Origin: Candidatus Phytoplasma solani
Lineage (GTDB): Bacteria > Bacillota_I > Bacilli_A > Acholeplasmatales > Acholeplasmataceae
DNA: 64,000 nucleotides
Assembly (NCBI RefSeq): GCF_041729705.1
Contig: NZ_CP103788.1
Span: forward strand, 620,001 to 684,000
Direction: 5' to 3'
Below the pieces are notes generated by a model. That model worked only from the letters and a program-made list of their open reading frames with translations, made no database searches and was not told the DNA's origin. The position numbers and the translations under genes are program-made. This document shows positions 18,219 through 27,296 of the stretch, piece by piece; position 1 is the first letter of the stretch; the number at the start of each line of letters is the position of its first letter.

Positions 18219-19379
18219 ATGAATCCTTCCTCTCCTCAAACCCCTCATTTAAGCTTTAAAGCCTTTAAAACCACTCCATGTCAATCCCTTCCTTTAAAAG
18301 AGATAGTAGATATTATTACCGGTAAACCTTTAAGCAAAAAACAATTATCTCCTGTACCTACGAAAAACAATCCCTATCCAGTTATAGCTGGCGGCCTTTA
18401 TCCTTTAGGTTATTATCATCAATATAATTCGGATCCACCAGCTATTACTATTATTCGTAAAGGTAGTGTTGGGTTATGTTTTTATCATGAAGATAAAATG
18501 TGGTATAGTAATAATTCTTTTCTTCTCAAAATCAAACCTCATCCTTCCTTTTCTCTTAACCTTTTATATTTATACTATTTGTTAAAAGCCAAAGAACCGC
18601 AATTAAAACAATTAAAAACCGGAACTTCTGTTCCCGGTATTCAAAAACAAGCGCTTCTTAATTTTAAAATTACTCTTACTCCTTATTTAGAACATCAAAA
18701 CCAAATCGCTACTTTTTTATCTTTATTAGAACAACAAATTAAATTAGAACATGAAATATTAACCCTTTATCAAACCCAACAAAAATATTATCTCCACCGC
18801 TTAATTACTGCCCAACTTAAATTCAAAGCCTTTAAAACCACTCCATGTCAATTTCTTCCTTTAAAAGAGATAGTAGACATTATTACTGGTAAACCTTTAA
18901 GCAAAAAACAATTATCACCTGTACCTACGAAAAACAATCCCTATCCAGTTATAGCTGGCGGCCTTTATCCTTTAGGTTATTATCATCAATATAATTCCGA
19001 TCCACCAGCTATTACTATTATTCGTAAAGGTAGCATTGGGTTATGTTTTTATCATGAAGATAAAATGTGGTATAGCAATAATTCTTTTCTTCTAGATATC
19101 AAACCTAATAGTACCGTTTCAATTAACCTCTTATATTTATACTATCTGTTAAAAGCGAAAGAACCTCAACTCCAACAATTAAAAACTGGAACTTCTGTTC
19201 CTGGCATTCAAAAACCAACGCTTCTTAATTTTAAAATTACTCTTACTCCTCATTTAGAACATCAAAACCAAATAGCTGATTTTTTATCTTTACTAGAACA
19301 ACAAATCAAATTAGAAAATGAATTATTGACTCTTTATCAAACCCAAAAAAAATATTATCTCCATCAAATGTTTGTTTAA
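18219..19379 (+). CDS. hsdS: Type I specificity subunit HsdS with two nearly identical halves
   Basis: DNA-recognition subunit, 386 residues from the ATG at 18219, placed by AAGGAG seven bases upstream. Each half has a target-recognition domain (FKAFKTTPCQ, then LPLKEIVDIITGKPLSKKQL, then YSNNSFLL) followed by a conserved helix region (EHQNQIA, FLSLLEQQIKLE). Usually the two recognition domains differ and read a bipartite asymmetric site; here they differ at only a few positions, so recognition of two copies of one half-site in inverted orientation is predicted. The DNA of the two halves is also close, which points to a recent duplication or gene conversion. Catalytic activity is supplied by HsdM and HsdR. 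Confidence 0.93.
   Translation: MNPSSPQTPHLSFKAFKTTPCQSLPLKEIVDIITGKPLSKKQLSPVPTKNNPYPVIAGGLYPLGYYHQYNSDPPAITIIRKGSVGLCFYHEDKMWYSNNSFLLKIKPHPSFSLNLLYLYYLLKAKEPQLKQLKTGTSVPGIQKQALLNFKITLTPYLEHQNQIATFLSLLEQQIKLEHEILTLYQTQQKYYLHRLITAQLKFKAFKTTPCQFLPLKEIVDIITGKPLSKKQLSPVPTKNNPYPVIAGGLYPLGYYHQYNSDPPAITIIRKGSIGLCFYHEDKMWYSNNSFLLDIKPNSTVSINLLYLYYLLKAKEPQLQQLKTGTSVPGIQKPTLLNFKITLTPHLEHQNQIADFLSLLEQQIKLENELLTLYQTQKKYYLHQMFV
18254..19376 (+). repeat. Tandem duplication of 567 bases inside hsdS
   Basis: Two copies with a 567-base period: the motif CCACTCCATGTCAA starts at 18271 and again at 18838. Both copies continue through the recognition domain and the conserved helix. Recombination between them could reduce hsdS to a single half-subunit or expand it. 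Confidence 0.9.
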
Positions 19380-19474
19380 TCAAATCTTTTAAAAACAAAA
19401 AAATTATTTTTCCATATAAATGGAATCAAAAAAAGATAAATTTTTTATTAATACCAAAAAAACAACTTAAAATA

Positions 19475-19510
19475 AAAAATACCTTTTTCAAGGGTATTTT
19501 TTTTATCTTT
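19475..19510 (+). terminator. Terminator after hsdS
   Basis: AAAATACC and GGTATTTT arms around TTTTTCAAG, followed by a run of T, about 100 bases after hsdS. Confidence 0.75.
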
Positions 19511-19675
19511 TTTAACAATAATAACTCATAAATTACTACCAGACTAAAAAACAAAACCATCTTAAAACCAAAAAACTAGTTATTAAAACTATAACCTATT
19601 TAAGTATTAAAAATAAAATTATTTACAATTTTTTTATAACAGTGCAAATTTAAAATCATCCTAACCTATAAAATT

Positions 19676-19777
19676 GATATAATATTATTAGATGATAAAT
19701 TTGCATTATAGAACAAAACTAATTAAATAAAAGAGTATATTTAGTTGTTGGAATTTTATCAAATAACTCTTTTATTT
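19676..19777 (+). promoter_or_regulatory. nrdIE promoter and leader inverted repeat
   Basis: A TATAAT box near 19678 is followed by a perfect 12-base inverted repeat, AAATAAAAGAGT (19725-19736) and ACTCTTTTATTT (19766-19777). A GGAG-like sequence follows, then the AAGGAG site of the gene. The repeat would lie in the untranslated leader and could be a regulatory hairpin or an operator. The regulator is unknown. Confidence 0.45.
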
Positions 19778-19836
19778 AAGGAGTTCGGTTGTAAGTTATT
19801 TTCGGAAATATTCAAAAAAAGGAGAATTATTACGTT

Positions 19837-22389
19837 ATGTCATTACAAAATAAAATCCAAGTAGTTTATGATGGTCTTGTGCAAGGTCAAGTTTATCAAA
19901 TGGCTCAAAGTCTTAATTTAGCTTTTTGCCACATCAAAGAATATCAAAAAACTTCTCAACCTAATGAAAAGCTTTTTTTATTAACTCGTAGTGTTAAATT
20001 TGGTGAAGTTTCTGAAGAAGCGAAAAGTTTTTTGGCACAAAATAATTCGCAAGTTATTGGCGTTGCAGTATCTGGAAATAAAACTTGGGGCACAAACTAT
20101 GGCAAAGCAGGCGACATTATCGCTTCTACTTACAACATTCCTTTAGTTTTGAAATTTGAAGGCTCTGGTTTAAAAGAAGAAAGAGATTTCTTAAAAGACT
20201 GGCTTACTTCTTATCACGAACCAAAAAAACCTTCTTCTTTGCAGGCACAAAATAATTTTACTTCCCACCAGCCAGCAATTAAAACTTTTAACCCAACTAA
20301 AGTTTTGCCACCTTGGATTATTCTTAACAATCAAATTATTGATGAAAAAGGGAATATTAAAGATTTAGATAAAGACCAAGAAGCTTTAATAAGTTTTTTA
20401 TCAAACGAAGTAAAACCAAAATTAAAACGTTTTGATACTTTAAAAGAGAAATTAAATTTTTTACAAACTAACGAATATTATGAAACTACTTTTTTAAGTA
20501 AATACAACGATGATCAAATTAAAACAATTTATCAAATCGCTTATCAAAAAAAATTTCGTTTTTCTACTTTTATGGGAGCTTTTAAGTTTTATCATGATTA
20601 TGCCTTAAAAACTAGAGATAAAAAGTTTTATTTAGAAACTTATGAAGACAGATTATCAGTTAACGCTTTATATCACGCTCAAGGAAATTTTGAAATTGCT
20701 AAAGGTTTAATTAAATCTTTAATTAATCAAGATTTTACTCCAGCAACCCCTACTTTGTTAAACACAGGCAAAAAACATCGTGGCGAATTTGTTTCTTGTT
20801 TTTTATTAGAAGCTAGCGACTCTTTAAATGACATCGCTCGTATTAATGAATTTTCGATGCAACTTTCTAAAATTGGTGGCGGGGTTTCTATTAATATTAC
20901 TAATTTACGCGCCAAAGGTGAATCTATCAAAGGAATAAAAGGCGTTTGTAAAGGTGTTGTTGGTGTTTGTAAATTGTTGGATCATAGTTTTCGTTATGCC
21001 GATCAAATGGGTCAACGTACTGGCGCAGGGGCAACATATTTAAATGTTTTTCATGCTGATATTGAAGATTTTTTAAGCACTAAAAAACTAAATGCTGATG
21101 AAGATGTTCGTGTCAAAACTTTATCTTTGGGAGTAATTATTCCTGATAAAATGATTGAATTAGCACGAAAAAATGAAGTTATGTATACTTTTTACCCTCA
21201 CACTGTTTTTTTAGAATATAAGAAAAATTTTGCTGATATTGCAGTTGATATGGATTATTGGTATGATATTTTAGTAAAAAACCCTAAAGTACGTAAAAAA
21301 GCAATTAATCCGCGTCAATTATTAGAATTAATTGCACACATGCAAGGAGAGTCAGGCTATCCTTATTTAATGTTTTGCGATAACGTCAATAAAACTAATC
21401 CACTTGATTTAAAAATTAAGTTTTCTAATTTATGTACTGAAATTCTCCAACCAACTATCACTTCTCATTATGCTAATTATAACCACATTCAAGGAGACCA
21501 AATTGGAATGGATGTATCTTGTAATTTATCATCAGGTCATATGGAAAACATGATTAATAATAACACCATTAAAGAAACTGTTTTTATGGCGATGGAAGTA
21601 ATGAATTCAGTTTCTACTAAAACAAATATTGATTATGTTCCTGCTGTCGCTAAAGCTAATAGATTAAATCGCAGTGTTGGTTTTGGTATTATGGGACATC
21701 ACAGTTTTTTAGTTAAAAACTATATTGATTTTGGAAGTGAAGAAAACAAAGATTTATTAGATGTTTTTTTTAATGCAATCAATTATTATAGTTTGTTGCA
21801 TTCTTGCAATAAAGCCCGTCAAACAGGTCAAAAATTTTATCGTTTCCAAAATTCTCATTATGCAGATGGTTCTTATTTTCGCAATCGTGGCGAAATTTTA
21901 CCTAAAACCCAAAAAATTAAAAAAATCTTTTCAAAAATTTCTTTACCTAGTCAAAAAGATTGGCAACAATTGGAAAAAGACGTTAAACAATATGGACTTT
22001 TCAATTCGCACCGATTAGCAGTGGCACCTAATGGTTCAATTGGTTATATTATGGGAACAACTCCTTCTTTAACTCCTGTAAAACAATTAGTTGAAGAACG
22101 CACTTATGGCAATTCTAAAACCTATTGTCCAATGCCAGGTTTAAAAGAAGCTGCTTTTATGTACATTACTGCTTATAAAATGAATAAATATAAATTAATT
22201 GATGTCATTGCTACTGCTCAAAAACATGTGGATCAAGGGATTTCTTTTGAATTAGGAATTACTTCTGACATTACAACTAGAGAATTGCAAAGATATTATC
22301 TTTACGCTCATCACAAAGGGATTAAAACCCTTTACTACACCAGAACACAAAAATTAAAAGTTGATGAATGCGAAGCTTGCGGTGTTTAA
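19837..22389 (+). CDS. nrdE: NrdI-NrdE fusion: class Ib ribonucleotide reductase large subunit
   Basis: An 850-residue protein that reduces ribonucleoside diphosphates. Residues 1 to about 130 resemble NrdI, the flavodoxin-like activator (SGNKTWGTNYGKAGDIIAST), but the usual FMN phosphate loop SxSGNT is replaced by YDGLVQG. From about residue 170 it is NrdE: TPATPTLLNTGK, the redox Cys in FVSCFLLEASDS, NLCTEI with the radical Cys, the second redox Cys in SCNLSSGHM, NGSIGYIMGTTPS, and the C-terminal thiol pair CEACGV. All catalytic residues are present. The small subunit NrdF is not in this window. The gene appears monocistronic, with its own promoter region and a terminator. Confidence 0.92.
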   Translation: MSLQNKIQVVYDGLVQGQVYQMAQSLNLAFCHIKEYQKTSQPNEKLFLLTRSVKFGEVSEEAKSFLAQNNSQVIGVAVSGNKTWGTNYGKAGDIIASTYNIPLVLKFEGSGLKEERDFLKDWLTSYHEPKKPSSLQAQNNFTSHQPAIKTFNPTKVLPPWIILNNQIIDEKGNIKDLDKDQEALISFLSNEVKPKLKRFDTLKEKLNFLQTNEYYETTFLSKYNDDQIKTIYQIAYQKKFRFSTFMGAFKFYHDYALKTRDKKFYLETYEDRLSVNALYHAQGNFEIAKGLIKSLINQDFTPATPTLLNTGKKHRGEFVSCFLLEASDSLNDIARINEFSMQLSKIGGGVSINITNLRAKGESIKGIKGVCKGVVGVCKLLDHSFRYADQMGQRTGAGATYLNVFHADIEDFLSTKKLNADEDVRVKTLSLGVIIPDKMIELARKNEVMYTFYPHTVFLEYKKNFADIAVDMDYWYDILVKNPKVRKKAINPRQLLELIAHMQGESGYPYLMFCDNVNKTNPLDLKIKFSNLCTEILQPTITSHYANYNHIQGDQIGMDVSCNLSSGHMENMINNNTIKETVFMAMEVMNSVSTKTNIDYVPAVAKANRLNRSVGFGIMGHHSFLVKNYIDFGSEENKDLLDVFFNAINYYSLLHSCNKARQTGQKFYRFQNSHYADGSYFRNRGEILPKTQKIKKIFSKISLPSQKDWQQLEKDVKQYGLFNSHRLAVAPNGSIGYIMGTTPSLTPVKQLVEERTYGNSKTYCPMPGLKEAAFMYITAYKMNKYKLIDVIATAQKHVDQGISFELGITSDITTRELQRYYLYAHHKGIKTLYYTRTQKLKVDECEACGV

Positions 22390-22412
22390 AAAATTACTCT
22401 TTTTTTAAAAAA

Positions 22413-22444
22413 GGACTATCTTAATTGATAGTTTCTTTTTTTTA
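22413..22444 (+). terminator. Terminator of nrdE
   Basis: ACTATC / GATAGT stem with a TTAATT loop followed by TTC and eight or more T, just after the nrdE stop. Confidence 0.75.
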
Positions 22445-22456
22445 AAAGATATAATA

Positions 22457-23060
22457 TGAAAATAAAAAATAAACAACTAAATTACATTTATTTTTTTTAT
22501 TTTTGCTTTTATGCTTTCGTTTATGCCTCTATTATCTTTTTGTGTTTATTAACGCCGCTTAAAGATTTTGTACAAAATTCTAACATAATGTTTGTCATTT
22601 ACCTTGTTTGAGCCTTTATTTATATTTTTTTCTTGTTTTTATTTCATTCTGGCTATAATCCTTGATGTAACAAAATTAAAACAAAAAAAAATTACCTAAA
22701 ACTAGATTAAAATCTTTTTTTATTTTCTTTTAGTTACTACTAATTTTGGCAGCGGCGACATCTTAATAGCGTTTTGCTTCACCAGCCAAAAATTTTTTCA
22801 CTCCTTTTCAAGTTTTTTTTGGGCTTGAAATTTTTTTTACCTCACTTACTTTTTTTAGTTAAATATATTTTCACTTAGAAAAAAATGAATATAAACCTTA
22901 AAATAGTTAATCTATGGCTTAAATTGCCTACTAATAAATCTATAAAGAAAAACAAAGAACTAGCCAAAATGCAAGTCGAGTGTAAAAAGTTAGATAAAAA
23001 CTATTGGAACAAACTCTGAAATATTGAAATTATCTTTGCTATTTATTATTTTGATTATTA
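22457..23060 (+). pseudogene. Decayed small-ORF region with in-frame TGA codons
   Basis: About 980 bases between nrdE and the next gene hold no intact gene. An ATG at 22457 opens a hydrophobic frame (MKIKNKQLNYIYFFYF and onward) broken by two TGA codons before a TAA. A second frame from 22885 encodes 44 residues and also ends in TGA, with a further open stretch behind it. These look like remains of short membrane or accessory proteins. From 23060 to 23400 only A/T-rich sequence and a possible TATAAT box near 23301 for the next gene are seen. Confidence 0.35.
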
Positions 23061-23422
23061 CACAAATTAAAAATCGATTTAAATTTTTCAACAATCTTTA
23101 TAATAATTTAATTATTGTAATTATGTTATCGCAAGTATTATCTGATTCATTTTAAGAAGCTATTTTGTTTATAACGAATGTAAAGATAGTATTTAATTTG
23201 GAAAAAACTAGCTAAACAATTAAAAGAGCAACATTTTAAAAATAAAGAAAGGATTGTTCTTTCCTTTTTCCTTTTATGCCTCAGTCAACTTAAATTAAGT
23301 TATAATAATTATGGTTATTTTTATATTTATACCTTTTCCTTTCAGAAATCAATAAAATAACACTCTTAGTCAAATCATCTATCAACATGATTTTGTTTTT
23401 AGAAAGGAAAAAATAATAAATT

Positions 23423-24091
23423 ATGGCATCAAATCAAGTCAAAGCAACCAATATTTTTATGTCTTCTTTGCAAAAATATGTTACAGCTTCAATGTTGCTA
23501 GGCTTTGCAATCGTTTTGGAATTACTTTACAATCAATTAGGAATCGCCAAAATTAGTGGCAATATTGGTTCTTGGTTTAAAATCGCCCTTGTTCCTTTGA
23601 TTTTAATCGGTTTTTTGTTAGGGTTAAAATATAGTGTTATTTTTTGTTTTTTATACGCTTGTTTTCATTTATCAAAAGCCTTATTTTTTAGGAATTTAAT
23701 CGGTTATATGGAAAGTATGAATTTTAACTTATTTCACATAATAGCCACTGTGTTTTTAGATTATCTTTTAGTCGATATAACTTATAGTCTATCGGGTTTG
23801 TTTTATAAACCTAATTTAGAACATATTACACATTATAAAAAAATTTGGACTCAAATAATACTGATTTTTAGTGTGGTCTTAGTTTTTAAATTTATCTCTT
23901 CACGTTTTATTTGGTTTGAAACAATCAAAAACAACTCCAAATATGTCACTTTTCTACCTATTCCATTAGATAATCCTAATCTTTGGTGTTTAGCTTTCAA
24001 TATTATTCCTGTTTGCATTAATTTATTGATCGTAGGGTTTTTGCTTTGTTTTTTAAATCCGAGAATTAAAATTTATTTACAAAATAAATAA
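23423..24091 (+). CDS. Membrane protein, ECF substrate-binding (ThiT-like) subunit
   Basis: A 222-residue protein with six or so hydrophobic segments. The arrangement LVPLILIGFLLGLKYSVIF followed by ATVFLDYLLVDITYSLSGLF resembles ThiT-type S components, which bind thiamine and dock on the EcfT-EcfA module. The genes ecfA1, ecfA2 and ecfT lie about 2.5 kb downstream in the same direction, which supports the assignment. Substrate identity is inference. The spacing to the next membrane protein is 12 bases. Confidence 0.6.
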   Translation: MASNQVKATNIFMSSLQKYVTASMLLGFAIVLELLYNQLGIAKISGNIGSWFKIALVPLILIGFLLGLKYSVIFCFLYACFHLSKALFFRNLIGYMESMNFNLFHIIATVFLDYLLVDITYSLSGLFYKPNLEHITHYKKIWTQIILIFSVVLVFKFISSRFIWFETIKNNSKYVTFLPIPLDNPNLWCLAFNIIPVCINLLIVGFLLCFLNPRIKIYLQNK

Positions 24092-24103
24092 ACGAGTAAA
24101 TTT

Positions 24104-24745
24104 ATGTTAAAACCAAATATTTATCATAAAAATGAACTTTTAAGGCAAATCATCTTTGCCTCTTTTTTATCATATATTCCAGTTGTCTTAGCTAAATGTT
24201 TCAATGAAATTTCTAATGGAATTTCTTTTTACGCCATTCCTGCAAAATCCTACCTTCCTTATTTAGTTTTTTTGCCTTTAATAATTATGTCTTTTTATGT
24301 TTCAAAAATATTAGCTTGTATGGGTGCTTTTTTATCAGAAACACTTGTTTTTTGTATAACTACAAAACACAAAATAACTAATTATAGTCCTATTGCCGGA
24401 CTTGTTTGTGTACTTTGTTTTGTGTTACTTCCAAGTTGTCTTTTAAAAAAAGAAGATCATTTGCTAAAGTTTTATATTGTCATTCTTATTTCACAGTTTT
24501 TATTTCAAGTTATCAGTTGGCATCAAGTCTTAAAATATCGTTTTGGCATAGATTTATTTAATTATAAATCTCAATATAATTATAAGTTTATAAACATATT
24601 AAAGGTTTCATTATTGATTCGGTTACCGTTTTTGTCAATAACATCATTGCTAGTAGTTTTAATTTTAAAAAAATTATTTTCTAGATTGGAACAATTCCAA
24701 AACCAACAAAAAAGTCAAAATCATTTAAATATCGCAAATGTTTAA
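24104..24745 (+). CDS. Integral membrane protein, possible second ECF S component
   Basis: A 213-residue protein with about six hydrophobic segments (SYLPYLVFLPLIIMSFYV, VLCFVLLPSCLL, LLVVLILKKLF) and a polar C-terminal tail. I do not recognise the family from its sequence. Its size, topology and place between a ThiT-like gene and pepF-ecfAAT suggest another vitamin-binding S subunit. A partner or regulator of the first is also possible. Confidence 0.5.
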   Translation: MLKPNIYHKNELLRQIIFASFLSYIPVVLAKCFNEISNGISFYAIPAKSYLPYLVFLPLIIMSFYVSKILACMGAFLSETLVFCITTKHKITNYSPIAGLVCVLCFVLLPSCLLKKEDHLLKFYIVILISQFLFQVISWHQVLKYRFGIDLFNYKSQYNYKFINILKVSLLIRLPFLSITSLLVVLILKKLFSRLEQFQNQQKSQNHLNIANV

Positions 24746-24766
24746 ATCCACCGAAAGGAAAACACA

Positions 24767-26452
24767 ATGCAATTTCAAGATTTTAAATATCAAAGAATCA
24801 ATATTGAACAAATTCAAAAACAAGTTTTGCCAATGATACAATCTTTTTCATCATCTTCATTGTCAGAACAAATTAAAATCATTCGTAAATTCCACAAAAT
24901 CTCAGATCATATCAATTCGATGTTTACCTTAGCAAGTATTAGAAATAGTTTAGATGTCAAAGACCCTTTTTACAAAGAAGAGCAAGCTTTTTGTGATAAA
25001 AATGCTCCTTTAATAACAGCCTTAGATCATCAATTTATCGAACAACTAGTTAAAAGCAAGCATTATTATGGGTTAATAAAAGAGTTTGGGGAATTATTTT
25101 TTCAACAAAACCATTTAGCTTTAAAAACTTTTGATCCAAAAATTATTCCCTTATTACAACAAGAAAACACTTTAATAACAGAATATCAAAATTTAATTTC
25201 TCAACCTTTAGTCTCGTTTCAACAAGAATTTTATAATTTAAGTCAAATGGGGCCTTTTTTAGAGTCTTCCCGAAGAAGTATCAGAAAAGAAGCTCATCTA
25301 GCTATTTCTCATTTTTTTGCCCAAAAAGAAATAGAATACGATCGTATTTATAATGAATTAGTACAAATCAGAACAAAAATGGCTCATCTTTTAGGGTATA
25401 CAAACTTTGTCCAATTGGGTTATGATCTTTTAGGTAGAACCGATTACACACCTGAACAAATCAAAACTTACCGTCAAAATATTTTAAAACATGTTTTACC
25501 TTTTTTTAAAATGACTCAAACTAGGAAAAAAAAGCGTTTAAATGTTTCTAAATTAGAAAGTTACGATACTTTGCATTTTTTAACAGGCAACCCCAAACCA
25601 CAAGGAAACTTGTCTGATAAATTAAGACATGCCCAAAAAATGTATCACGAAATTTCGCCCCAAACGGCTGTTTTTTTTGATTTTTTATTAGACAAAAAAC
25701 TTCTAGATTTAGAAAGTAAACCGAATAAAACTGGGGGTGGGTATTGCACCTATTTACCTCAGTTCAAAGCCCCTTTTATTTTTGCTAATTTTAATGGCAC
25801 CAGCCATGATATTGATGTTTTAACTCATGAATTTGGACATGCTTTTCAAGTGTATCAAAGTCGTCATTTTATTCCTGAATATCGTTGGCCCACCTTGGAA
25901 GCTGCCGAAATTAGTTCAATGGGAATGGAATTTTTAGCCTTCCCGTGGATCAAAGATTTTTTTGGTGCAGACGAAGAAAAATATAAATTTTTACATCTCA
26001 CAAAATCACTTAATTTTTTACTTTATGGCGCTTTGGTCGATCATTTTCAACATGAAATTTATCAAAATCCCGAAATGACACCAACTCAAAGAAAGCAAAC
26101 TTGGCGCGATTTAGAAAAACAATATCTACTGCTATATAATTACGAAGGCGATCCTTTTTTAGAAAAAGGTAATTTTTGGTTGAAACAAAGTCATATTTTT
26201 TCAAGCCCTTTTTACTATATCGATTACACTCTAGCTCAAATTAGTTCTCTTGAACTTTGGTCATTAAGTCAAAAAGATTATAATCAAGCTTGGCAAATTT
26301 ATCTTAAATTATGTCAATTAGGTGGATCACAAAGTTTTTTAAATCTTTTACAAAAAACCGGGTTAAAAAGTCCTTTTGATAAAAGTCATTTAAAAAATAT
26401 TGTTGAAGTTTTAACTAACTTTATACAAAACTGTGACGATACCAAATATTAA
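24767..26452 (+). CDS. pepF: Oligoendopeptidase, M3 family (PepF-like)
   Basis: A 561-residue cytoplasmic metallopeptidase that cuts short peptides. The zinc motif HEXXH is visible as LTHEFGHAFQVYQS near residue 365, with the downstream glutamate in EAAEISSMGMEF. Peptides brought in by the opp transporter (47-53 kb) would be its natural substrates. It starts after GAAAGGAAAACACA. The next gene, ecfA1, begins 37 bases after its stop if the ATG at 26490 is used. Confidence 0.92.
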   Translation: MQFQDFKYQRINIEQIQKQVLPMIQSFSSSSLSEQIKIIRKFHKISDHINSMFTLASIRNSLDVKDPFYKEEQAFCDKNAPLITALDHQFIEQLVKSKHYYGLIKEFGELFFQQNHLALKTFDPKIIPLLQQENTLITEYQNLISQPLVSFQQEFYNLSQMGPFLESSRRSIRKEAHLAISHFFAQKEIEYDRIYNELVQIRTKMAHLLGYTNFVQLGYDLLGRTDYTPEQIKTYRQNILKHVLPFFKMTQTRKKKRLNVSKLESYDTLHFLTGNPKPQGNLSDKLRHAQKMYHEISPQTAVFFDFLLDKKLLDLESKPNKTGGGYCTYLPQFKAPFIFANFNGTSHDIDVLTHEFGHAFQVYQSRHFIPEYRWPTLEAAEISSMGMEFLAFPWIKDFFGADEEKYKFLHLTKSLNFLLYGALVDHFQHEIYQNPEMTPTQRKQTWRDLEKQYLLLYNYEGDPFLEKGNFWLKQSHIFSSPFYYIDYTLAQISSLELWSLSQKDYNQAWQIYLKLCQLGGSQSFLNLLQKTGLKSPFDKSHLKNIVEVLTNFIQNCDDTKY

Positions 26453-26489
26453 ACAAAAACAAAATCAACGAAAAGAGTTATTCGAACAT

Positions 26490-27296
26490 ATGATAGAAAT
26501 CAAAGCTTTAAGTTTTTATTATGAAAATCAGCCCATTTTGCAAAATTTAAATTTAACAATTAAAACTAATTCATGGGTTTCTATTATCGGACACAATGGT
26601 TCAGGTAAATCAACTTTAGCAAAAATTTTGTTAGGTTTGTTAACTCCTCAAAAAGGTGAAATTTCTATCAATCAAATGACTCTTAATAATGACAATTTGC
26701 CTTTAATTCGTCCTCAAATAGGGATGGTTTTTCAAAATCCTGATTATCAATTTACAGGTTTAACTGTCAGAGAAGATATTGCTTTTGGTTTGGAAAATTA
26801 CAATTTACCTCGCCATGAAATTATGGCAAAAATAAATAAATATGCTTTAATCACTGGAGTTAAAGATTTATTAGATCAAAACGTTTTTGAACTTTCCGGT
26901 GGACAAAAACAGCGTGTTGCCATTGCTTCAGTTTTAGCGATGGAACCAGACATTATTGTCTTTGATGAAGTAACTGCTTTTCTCGATCCACAAGGGGCAA
27001 TTGAAGTCGAAAATATCATCAAAAACATCCAAAATAAAACATTAATCATAATCACTCATAATCTTAATTTTGCTGCTAAAAGTGATGAAATTATAGTGTT
27101 GGATAAAGGTAAGTTAATCGCAAAAGAAAGCCCGCAAGTGTTTTTTAAAAACCAAGCTTTTTTAACTAAATATCATTTTGAACCCCCTTTAGCTTTAAAA
27201 CTTCATTATCAATTGTCAAAAGATACTAATTTAAAAAAGACTGTTAGTTTGGAAAAATTAAAGGATGTTTTATGGGAATACAATTTGAAAAAGTAA
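26490..27296 (+). CDS. ecfA1: ECF transporter ATPase EcfA1
   Basis: ABC ATPase of the energy-coupling factor module. Walker A is GHNGSGKSTLAK, the Q-loop is FQNPDYQF, the signature is LSGGQKQRVAIASVLA and Walker B is IIVFDEVTAFLD. The ATG at 26490 (MIEIKALSFYYEN) fits the family start and gives 268 residues; a GTG at 26433 would overlap pepF and is less likely. It overlaps ecfA2 by 25 bases, so the two are translationally coupled. Confidence 0.93.
   Translation: MIEIKALSFYYENQPILQNLNLTIKTNSWVSIIGHNGSGKSTLAKILLGLLTPQKGEISINQMTLNNDNLPLIRPQIGMVFQNPDYQFTGLTVREDIAFGLENYNLPRHEIMAKINKYALITGVKDLLDQNVFELSGGQKQRVAIASVLAMEPDIIVFDEVTAFLDPQGAIEVENIIKNIQNKTLIIITHNLNFAAKSDEIIVLDKGKLIAKESPQVFFKNQAFLTKYHFEPPLALKLHYQLSKDTNLKKTVSLEKLKDVLWEYNLKK

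Noticed and set aside
13321-22389. Use of TGA as tryptophan across the window
   Set aside because: All recognised genes encode Trp by TGG and several end in TGA (for example rplP); only the decayed frames near 22.5 kb contain internal TGA.
23060-23420. Riboswitch before the ThiT-like gene
   Set aside because: No conserved TPP or folate riboswitch core motifs were found in the leader.
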